Shown here: positions 58,185-64,000 of the stretch, piece after piece
Position numbering within the stretch: position 1 is the stretch's first letter
How the letters are laid out: every line of letters starts with the position of its first letter
Assembly: GCF_042665095.1 (NCBI RefSeq)
Contig: NZ_JBHTBV010000003.1
DNA: 64,000 bases
Source of the DNA: Gordonibacter pamelaeae
GTDB taxonomy: Bacteria; Actinomycetota; Coriobacteriia; Coriobacteriales; Eggerthellaceae
Strand: one strand, 5' to 3'
The notes under the pieces: generated by a model
Database searches by the model: none
Seen by the model: the letters and a program-made list of their open reading frames with translations, nothing else
Told to the model about the DNA's origin: nothing
Program-made: the position numbers and the translations under genes

Positions 58185-58964
58185 CTATTCTACCGTGGTT
58201 CCGACGTTTTCGCCCTTCAAAGCGCGCGAAATGTTGCCCTCGACCATCAGATCGAACACGATCATGGGCATGTGGTTGTCCATGCACAGCGACGTGGCCG
58301 TGGAGTCCATGACGTTGAGGCCCTTCGACAGCACGTCCATGTAGCTGATGCGGTCGAAGCGCTTGGCGTCCGGGTTCTTGGTCGGGTCGCTGTCGTAGAC
58401 GCCGTCCACCTTCGTGGCCTTCATGAGGCAGTCCACGTTGAGCTCGCAGGCGCGAAGCGCGGCCGTGGTGTCGGTGGTGAAGTAGGGGTTGCCCGTGCCG
58501 GCGGCCAAGATGACCACGCGGCCCTTCTCCAGGTGGCGCACGGCGCGGCGGCGGATGTAGGGCTCGGAGACCTCCTGCATGGTGATGGCGCTCTGCACAC
58601 GCGAGAAGATGCCGTGGCGCTCGAAGGCGTCCTGCAGGGCCAGCGCGTTCATGACGGTGGCCAGCATGCCGATGTAGTCGGCCTGGGCGCGGTCCATGCC
58701 CTCGGCGCTTCCCGCCAGGCCGCGGAAGATGTTGCCGCCGCCCACGACCACGGCCACCTCCACCTCGTCCTCGACGATGTCGGCAATCTCGTCGGCCAGC
58801 GCGTCGACCACCTTCGGGTCGATGCCGTACCCCACATCGCCCGCCAGCGCTTCGCCCGAGAGCTTCAGCAGCACGCGCGGGTACGCATACCCGCGCTCGC
58901 GCACGCGCGCCCACTTCTCAAGCTCCTCGACGTTCTCCTCCGCCTTCGCCCTATCCTCAGCCAT
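58185..58964 (-). CDS. pyrH: UMP kinase
   Basis: 259 residues. It phosphorylates UMP to UDP. RVLLKLSGEAL, VVVGGGNIFRG and AGTGNPYFTTDTTAALRA are classic. A ~28-residue charged N-terminal extension is extra. ATG 58964 with AAGGGG upstream is preferred over TTG 58970. rpsB and tsf, usually upstream, are not here. Confidence 0.95.
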   Translation of the reverse strand: MAEDRAKAEENVEELEKWARVRERGYAYPRVLLKLSGEALAGDVGYGIDPKVVDALADEIADIVEDEVEVAVVVGGGNIFRGLAGSAEGMDRAQADYIGMLATVMNALALQDAFERHGIFSRVQSAITMQEVSEPYIRRRAVRHLEKGRVVILAAGTGNPYFTTDTTAALRACELNVDCLMKATKVDGVYDSDPTKNPDAKRFDRISYMDVLSKGLNVMDSTATSLCMDNHMPMIVFDLMVEGNISRALKGENVGTTVE

Positions 58965-59023
58965 GACCAACCCCTTCGATGACCGTCATATGTGCATACG
59001 TTGCCTCAATCTTACCCGAAAAT

Positions 59024-59056
59024 GGAAAAGGCCGCGCAGTTCGCGCGGCCTTTTCC
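59024..59056 (-). terminator. Intrinsic terminator of htrA
   Basis: GGAAAAGGCCGCGC (59024-59037) and GCGCGGCCTTTTCC (59043-59056) are exact complements around 5 nt. On the minus strand the stem runs into CCTTTTCCATTTTC, 50 bp after the htrA stop. It separates htrA from the pyrH promoter. Confidence 0.9.
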
Positions 59057-59106
59057 AGGCAGTTCACGCAATGAGCAGACGGGCGGCAGGTAGCCGCCCG
59101 CAGCCC

Positions 59107-60561
59107 TTACGCCGCGTTCTCGCTGGACCCGCTGCCGCCGCCGAGCAGGCGCTCGAGCAGGGATTCCTGCGCGCTGTTCTGCTGGGTGGAGGCGCTTTGC
59201 GAGCTCTCGTCGGAGCCGAGCGTGACCTCGACCTCCTTCGTCTCGCCGTTGCGGTTGACCTCCAGCTTCACCTTGTCGCCAGGGTTCTTGGAGCGGACGT
59301 CCAGCATGAGGTCGCTCGCGGACTCTACCTTCTGGCCGTCGAACTTCGTGATGATGTCGCCCTCCTGCAGGCCGGCCTCGGCGGCACCGGAGCCCGCGCT
59401 GACGGCGGCCACGTAGGCGCCCTCGTCGACCGACAGGCCGTAGCGCTGGGCGTTCTGGGCGTTCACCGTGGACAGGGACACGCCGAGCTGCGCGTGGGTC
59501 GGGGTCTTGCCGTCGATGATCTGCTGCGCGAGGTTCACCGCGTAGTTCACCGGGATGGCGAAGCCGACGCCGGAGTAGTTGCCCGAGTAGGACGTGATCA
59601 GCGTGTTGATGCCGATGAGCTTGCCGTCGGCGTCAACGAGCGCGCCACCGGAGTTGCCGGGGTTGATGGCCGCGTCAGTCTGGATCATGTTCGGGTAGAT
59701 GGTGGTCTCACCGGAGCTCTGGCCGTACTGGTCGGTGCTGGAATCCATGATCTGCGAACGGCTCGTGGCCGACACGATGCCGGTGGCAACGGACTGCTCG
59801 AGGCCGAACGGGCTGCCGATGGTCATGACCCACTCGCCGATGATGAGGTCGTCGGAGTTGCCGATCTCGATGGCCTTGAGGCCGCTGGCGTCCTTGGCCT
59901 TGATGACCGCGATGTCGGAGCTGGGATCGCTGCCCACGACCTCGGCGTCGTAGGTCTCGCCCTCGATGGTGACCTTGTAGGCGTCGCCGCCTGCGATGAC
60001 GTGGTAGTTCGTGATGATGTAGCCGTCGTCGGTGAGCACGACGCCGCTGCCGAGCGAGGCCTGCGTGAGCGTGCTGCCGGAGCCGGAGTTGGAGCCGCCG
60101 CCGAAGCCGTACATGCCGCCCATGTTGGATTGGTTCGCGTACACGTCGATGGCGGCCACGGAGGGCAGCGCCTTCTGCGCCACGGCCTCGGCCAGCGTCT
60201 GGTCGGACTCGGCATCGGTGGCGTTGATGCTGCCGGAGTTCTGCGAACCCAGCTGCGTGGACGAGCCGGAGTCGGAGCCGCCGCCCTTGTCGGCGCCGGT
60301 AGCGGCCTGCCAGATGCCGAAGCCGCCCAGCCCGATGACGCAGGCGAGCGCCGCGCCCGCGAACGCGAGCAGGAACGTGCGCAGGCCGTGCGACTTCTTC
60401 TCCACCGTCACCTGGCCGGGCGTGTGCTGCGCCTGGTACGGTTGCTGGTAGGACTGCTGGTAGTAAGGCTGCTGCCCCGTTTGGGCGGCATGCTGGGCAT
60501 GCTCGTCGCCCGAAGTCGGCGGGACGGGGCCGCCGGGGGTGTTGCCGTGCGTATCGGTCAT
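59107..60561 (-). CDS. HtrA/DegP-family membrane serine protease
   Basis: 484 residues. A Gln/Tyr/Pro-rich cytoplasmic N-terminus (~1-60) is followed by one membrane segment (~65-85), a Ser/Gly linker, a trypsin-like domain (catalytic His in ITNYHVIAGG, Asp in SDIAVIK, Ser in NPGNSGGALVD) and a PDZ domain (~385-460). The protease faces outward and handles misfolded exported proteins. The ATG at 60561 has AAGGAG 10 nt upstream; an earlier GTG is too close to it. Confidence 0.94.
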   Translation of the reverse strand: MTDTHGNTPGGPVPPTSGDEHAQHAAQTGQQPYYQQSYQQPYQAQHTPGQVTVEKKSHGLRTFLLAFAGAALACVIGLGGFGIWQAATGADKGGGSDSGSSTQLGSQNSGSINATDAESDQTLAEAVAQKALPSVAAIDVYANQSNMGGMYGFGGGSNSGSGSTLTQASLGSGVVLTDDGYIITNYHVIAGGDAYKVTIEGETYDAEVVGSDPSSDIAVIKAKDASGLKAIEIGNSDDLIIGEWVMTIGSPFGLEQSVATGIVSATSRSQIMDSSTDQYGQSSGETTIYPNMIQTDAAINPGNSGGALVDADGKLIGINTLITSYSGNYSGVGFAIPVNYAVNLAQQIIDGKTPTHAQLGVSLSTVNAQNAQRYGLSVDEGAYVAAVSAGSGAAEAGLQEGDIITKFDGQKVESASDLMLDVRSKNPGDKVKLEVNRNGETKEVEVTLGSDESSQSASTQQNSAQESLLERLLGGGSGSSENAA

Positions 60562-60692
60562 GTGGTTCACGCTCCTTGGGTATCGTTGTGGTCGATGATC
60601 GCTTCGCTTAGGTAGGTGATGGGCCTACCATATCACGCGTGGTTCCTGATCAGGTTTCCTTCAACGCAATTGTCATCTTCGCGTCATGGAAT

Positions 60693-60720
60693 TACACCGT
60701 TTGGTGTACAGGACGTACAC
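60693..60720. promoter_or_regulatory. TACACC/GGTGTA inverted repeats between htrA and the 172-residue gene
   Basis: TACACC-gttt-GGTGTA (60693-60708) is followed by GTACACC (60715-60721), which also forms GTGTAC/GTACAC with the middle site (60704-60709 and 60715-60720). Three related half-sites in a divergent intergenic region suggest a regulator binding site. Confidence 0.55.
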
Positions 60721-60817
60721 CGGCCGACGCAGGCCGAGGAACGTGCCGCGCCGGGGATGCGAGGATAGGCGTGCTATCATGAGGTGCATCGTCATCGAGG
60801 ATGTGCAAGGAGCGCCT

Positions 60818-61336
60818 ATGTCCGACCAAACGCCTCCGCGGCGAACCGCCGCCCAACGCCTCCAAGCGCTGTACGTGCGCGCGCTGCTGCGCCTGCTGCC
60901 GCACCTGATTACGCTGCTCCGGCACGTGTCTCCGAGGATCCGCGCCGAGGTGGCCTACCTGGCGCCGGGCTACACGTTCAGGTTGTCGGTGCGCGGCACC
61001 GACCTGACCTGCACATGCCGCCGCACCGACCGAGGCTCGTTCGAGCGTATCCCGCCCGCGCGCGTCGCCCGCGACGTTGAGCCGGGAAGCGGGCTGGCCA
61101 GCGCCGACGCGGATGCGGTGACCGTGGACTACGTCATCGACTTCCGCTCGCTGGCCTATGCGTTCGGCTGCTTTTCGGGCGGCCTGACGCTCAAGGACGC
61201 CCTCGCGCAGCGCGCGTTCTCCACACGCGGCCCCAACGATACGGGCGTGGCCCTCACTTACCTGTTCACGGCGCTGCTGAAGATGTTCTTCGGCTGGCGG
61301 CGCGCATATCGCAGGCCGGCGGCGGCGATGCCGTAG
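60818..61336 (+). CDS. Unrecognised 172-residue protein
   Basis: The Arg/Leu-rich N-terminus (~1-45) is amphipathic with one or two weak hydrophobic stretches; the middle has LTCTCRRTDRGSF; the C-terminus (ADAVTVDYVIDFRSLAYAFG, LTLKDALAQRAFSTRG, LTYLFTALLKMFFG) loosely resembles SCP2-type lipid-binding domains. I do not assign a function. AAGGAG lies 6 nt before ATG 60818. Upstream inverted repeats suggest regulation, divergent from htrA. Confidence 0.65.
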   Translation: MSDQTPPRRTAAQRLQALYVRALLRLLPHLITLLRHVSPRIRAEVAYLAPGYTFRLSVRGTDLTCTCRRTDRGSFERIPPARVARDVEPGSGLASADADAVTVDYVIDFRSLAYAFGCFSGGLTLKDALAQRAFSTRGPNDTGVALTYLFTALLKMFFGWRRAYRRPAAAMP

Positions 61337-61361
61337 GAGAAAGGGAAACGGTGCCCGGAAC

Positions 61362-61465
61362 GTGCCACAGCCTCCGATTTCGGCCGCACCTCCGCAAGCG
61401 TTCGACCTGCGCCTATGTAGCATAATACCTGATCATAGCGCTGGACGAAAACAGAGGCTGTGGCA
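61362..61465. repeat. Widely spaced 12-bp inverted repeat before the alcohol dehydrogenase
   Basis: TGCCACAGCCTC (61362-61373) and GAGGCTGTGGCA (61454-61465) are exact complements 80 nt apart, flanking CATAATACC-like promoter elements at ~61419-61430. They may be paired operators or a leader-RNA stem; the right arm lies 32 nt before the GTG start. Confidence 0.6.
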
Positions 61466-61496
61466 GAGTTTTCCCCGAGAAAGCGAAGGAGAAGCC

Positions 61497-62684
61497 GTGA
61501 AAGCATTCGAATTCTGCTGCCCCACCAAGATCATCGCGGGGGCGCACGCGCTGGACAAGCTGCCCGGCGAGCTGGCCGACCGCGGCGTGGCGCACCCGCT
61601 GGTCATGACGGACGCGGGCCTGGTGAAGCTGGGCGTGGCCGCCAAGCTCACGGACGTGCTGGACGCGGCCGGCGTCGCTTACGACGTGTTCGATCAGGTG
61701 CCGCCCGACTCGTCGATGGACGTGGTGAACGAGGTGGCGCGCCTCTACGCCGCACGCGGCTGCGACGGGTTCGTGGCCATCGGCGGCGGCTCGGTCATCG
61801 ACACTACGAAGGGCGCGGCCGCCTCGCTTGCCTGCGAGGGGGTGGACTTCGCCACGCTGCAGGGCTCGGAGATCCTCCACGCCGACCTGCCGCCGTTCAT
61901 CGCCGTGCCCACCACGGCCGGCACCGGCAGCGAGGTGACGCTCGTGGCCGTGGTGGCCGACACGCAGAAGCACGCGAAACTGTCGTTCACCTCCTACAAG
62001 CTGGTGCCGCACGCGGCCATCCTCGACCCGGCGCTCACCGCGTCGCTGCCGCCGAAGCTCACGGCCACCACCGGCATGGACGCGCTCACGCATGCCATCG
62101 AGGCGTACACGTCCATCCAGAAGAACCCCGTGAGCGACGCCTTCGCGGTGAAGGCCATCGAGCTTATCGCGGCCAACCTGCCGGTGGCCTGCCGCGACGG
62201 CGCGAACGTCGACGCGAGAGCGAGCCTGGCGCTGGGGTCGCTCATGGCGGGAGCGGCGTTCAGCAACGCCATGGTGGGCATCGTGCATGCGCTCGGCCAC
62301 TCGCTCGGCGGGCTCTGCCACATCCCGCACGGCCAGGCCATGATGATGCTCCTTCCCCACTGCGTGCGCTTCAACCTCTACCATGGCGTACATGCCGGGC
62401 TTTACGGCGAGCTGCTGCCCCACCTGGCACCCGCGCGCGCAGCCGAGCTGGGACCGGGCGCGATGCCCGCCGAGCGCGACCTGGCCTTCTGCGATGAGCT
62501 GTTCGCCATGAACGAGCACTGCCACGAGCAGTACGGCGTGCCGCTCAAGCTGTCGGAGCTGGGCGTGGCGCACGACCAGCTCCCCGCCGTGGCGAAGCAG
62601 GCCCGCTACGACGGCGCCGCCCTGTACAACGAGGCGGAGATCACGCTGGACGACGCCCTCGAGATCCTGGAAGCAACGTACTAA
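61497..62684 (+). CDS. Iron-containing alcohol dehydrogenase
   Basis: 395 residues from a GTG with GAAGGAG upstream. The Fe-ADH signatures are GGGSVIDTTKG (nucleotide loop), PTTAGTGSEVT and the metal-binding His residues in HALGHSLGGLCHIPHGQA. It oxidises an alcohol or reduces an aldehyde with NAD(P)H. The aldehyde dehydrogenase gene begins 9 nt after its stop, so the two likely work on the same substrate. The substrate is not evident. Confidence 0.94.
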   Translation: MKAFEFCCPTKIIAGAHALDKLPGELADRGVAHPLVMTDAGLVKLGVAAKLTDVLDAAGVAYDVFDQVPPDSSMDVVNEVARLYAARGCDGFVAIGGGSVIDTTKGAAASLACEGVDFATLQGSEILHADLPPFIAVPTTAGTGSEVTLVAVVADTQKHAKLSFTSYKLVPHAAILDPALTASLPPKLTATTGMDALTHAIEAYTSIQKNPVSDAFAVKAIELIAANLPVACRDGANVDARASLALGSLMAGAAFSNAMVGIVHALGHSLGGLCHIPHGQAMMMLLPHCVRFNLYHGVHAGLYGELLPHLAPARAAELGPGAMPAERDLAFCDELFAMNEHCHEQYGVPLKLSELGVAHDQLPAVAKQARYDGAALYNEAEITLDDALEILEATY

Positions 62685-62693
62685 GGAGCGCCC

Positions 62694-64000
62694 ATGACCA
62701 CCGCACCCATCTTCGAAGGCGTCGCCGACGTCGAGGCCCAGGCGCAGCGGATGCGCGCCTTCCATCTGACAGGCGCCACGCTGCAGGTCGAGTACCGTCG
62801 CGAAGCGCTTTTGAAGCTGAAGGCCTACCTCAAGGCCAACGAGGAGCGCATCCTGGACGCGCTGCACGCCGACCTGGGGAAGGCCGCGTTCGAGGGCTAC
62901 GCCACCGAGCTCGGCCTCGTCTATGACGAGATCAACACGTGCGTGAGGCATCTGTCCAAGTGGGCGCGCCCGCGCCGGGTGCCCACGCCGCTCGTGCACT
63001 TCCACTCCACGTCGAAGGTGTACCCGAGCCCGCTGGGCGTGGTGCTGGTGTTGTCGCCGTGGAACTACCCCGTGCAGCTGGCGCTCGTGCCGCTGGTGGA
63101 CGCCATCGCGGCCGGCAACTGCGTGGCGCTCAAGCCCTCGCGCACCTCGAAGGCCACGAGCGAGCTTCTGATCGAGATGCTGGCGAACGTGTTCCCGCCC
63201 GAGTTCGTGTGCGGCTTTCCCGGATCGGGCGCGATGAACGACTGGCTGCTGGAAGTGCGCTGGGACCAGATCTTCTTCACCGGCAGCCCGAACGTGGGGC
63301 ACACCATCATGGAGGCAGCGGCCAAGCACCTCACGCCCGTGGTGCTGGAGCTGGGCGGCAAGAGCCCCTGCATCGTGGACGAAACGGCCAACGTGAAGCG
63401 CGCGGCGCAGCGCGTGGCCTGGGGCAAGGGCATCAACTGCGGGCAGACCTGCGTGGCGCCCGACTACTTCCTCGTGCACGAGAACGTGGCGGACGACTTC
63501 GTGGCGCAGCTGGACGCAAGCTTTCAACAGTACTACGGCGAGAACATCCTGGCGTGCGAGCAGTGGCCGCACATGATCTCGCAGCGCCACTTCGAGCGCG
63601 TGATGGGGCTCATCGAGAACCGCAACCCGGACGCGACGGTGACGTTCGGCGGCCACGGCGACCCCGAGACGCTGCGCATCGAGCCCACGTGCCTGCGGGG
63701 CGTGACGCTGGACGACCCGGTCATGGGCGAGGAGATATTCGGGCCCGTGCTGCCGGTGCTCACGTACCGCTCGCTTGACCAGGCCTTCGACATCGTGCGC
63801 ACGTTCGAGAAGCCGCTGGCCTGCTACGTGTTCTCCGACGACAAGCAGGTGCAGCACCGCGTGCTCACGCGCCTGCCGTTCGGCGGCGCCACGGTGAACG
63901 ACGTGGTGATCCACCTGGCGAACAACCACATGGGCTTCGGCGGCGTGGGGAACTCGGGCATGGGGGCGTATCACGGCAAGGTGGGCTTCGACTGCTTCAC
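62694..64000 (+). CDS. Class 3-like aldehyde dehydrogenase, truncated by window edge
   Basis: About 435 residues are present; the C-terminal end lies beyond the window. PLGVVLVLSPWNYPVQL, FTGSPNVGHTIME (Rossmann), VVLELGGKSP with the catalytic-base Glu, and GINCGQTCVAPDY with the nucleophile Cys are visible, as in the YwdH/ALDH3 family of aldehyde dehydrogenases. AAGGAGCGCCC precedes ATG 62694. It follows the alcohol dehydrogenase by 9 nt, suggesting oxidation of an alcohol to an acid. Confidence 0.93.
   Translation, partial: MTTAPIFEGVADVEAQAQRMRAFHLTGATLQVEYRREALLKLKAYLKANEERILDALHADLGKAAFEGYATELGLVYDEINTCVRHLSKWARPRRVPTPLVHFHSTSKVYPSPLGVVLVLSPWNYPVQLALVPLVDAIAAGNCVALKPSRTSKATSELLIEMLANVFPPEFVCGFPGSGAMNDWLLEVRWDQIFFTGSPNVGHTIMEAAAKHLTPVVLELGGKSPCIVDETANVKRAAQRVAWGKGINCGQTCVAPDYFLVHENVADDFVAQLDASFQQYYGENILACEQWPHMISQRHFERVMGLIENRNPDATVTFGGHGDPETLRIEPTCLRGVTLDDPVMGEEIFGPVLPVLTYRSLDQAFDIVRTFEKPLACYVFSDDKQVQHRVLTRLPFGGATVNDVVIHLANNHMGFGGVGNSGMGAYHGKVGFDCF

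Noticed and set aside
61413..63974. 853-codon open frame on the minus strand opposite the dehydrogenases
   Set aside because: Arg/His/Val-rich shadow of clear Fe-ADH and ALDH coding sequence.
1..64000. CRISPR arrays, transposases, rRNA and tRNA genes
   Set aside because: Looked for regularly spaced repeats, DDE/tyrosine recombinase motifs and tRNA T-loop signatures on both strands by eye; none convincing. A short or unusual tRNA could be missed without a covariance search.

Overview
The window is high-GC DNA with mostly minus-strand, tightly packed genes. Many overlaps are of the ATGA or TAATG type, and GTG and TTG starts are common. A 403-residue, four-domain ribosomal protein S1, a Tat-exported DMSO-reductase-type operon, MEP isoprenoid genes and a pyruvoyl histidine decarboxylase together suggest a gut actinobacterium of the Coriobacteriia (Eggerthellaceae-like). 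That placement is inference from gene content and composition; no rRNA or tRNA gene is visible to confirm it.

Layout. 0-6.6 kb is accessory: an edge-truncated membrane protein, a TipA-like MerR regulator with a textbook 19-bp-spacer promoter, a Phd/RelE-type toxin-antitoxin pair, a TetR regulator coupled to a membrane polyferredoxin (with an exact parS sequence, 3126-3141), then histidine decarboxylase and its antiporter behind an A11G11 tract. 6.6-15.6 kb is a respiratory block: DmsC-DmsA-DmsB-DmsD-radical SAM read from one promoter, and NrfD-like protein, YtrA-type GntR regulator and SPFH protein read from a second. Both promoters carry the same 14-bp operator at the same position. 15.6-26 kb holds flavodoxin, D-aminoacyl-tRNA deacylase, an ArsC-like protein with a PIN toxin-antitoxin pair, a GntR-controlled ABC exporter, an Rrf2 regulator, two cell-wall enzymes, and a MefA-like efflux pump preceded by a six-codon ORF (MYHVFQ) that resembles macrolide-responsive leader peptides.

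26-48 kb is largely housekeeping: uvrB, mnmA-coaE, an OatA-like acyltransferase, rpsA, a large GGDEF/EAL protein, a Fur/PerR regulator, amt-glnK, a Pit-type phosphate transporter, and the run pycB-accC-Asp23-nusB-xseB-dxs. 48-59 kb is the conserved envelope and translation cluster read on the minus strand: pyrH, frr, uppS, cdsA, dxr, rseP, ispG, proS and a HAD phosphatase. 59-64 kb holds an HtrA protease, an unrecognised 172-residue protein, and an alcohol dehydrogenase/aldehyde dehydrogenase pair that runs off the right edge.

The most notable signals outside genes are the parS site, the shared DMSO-reductase/NrfD operator, the leader peptide of the efflux pump, two copies of a structured ~165-bp repeat placed immediately after the stop codons of amt and frr, and two ~160-bp elements bounded by 20-25-bp inverted repeats. 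No CRISPR array, transposase, rRNA or tRNA gene was seen.
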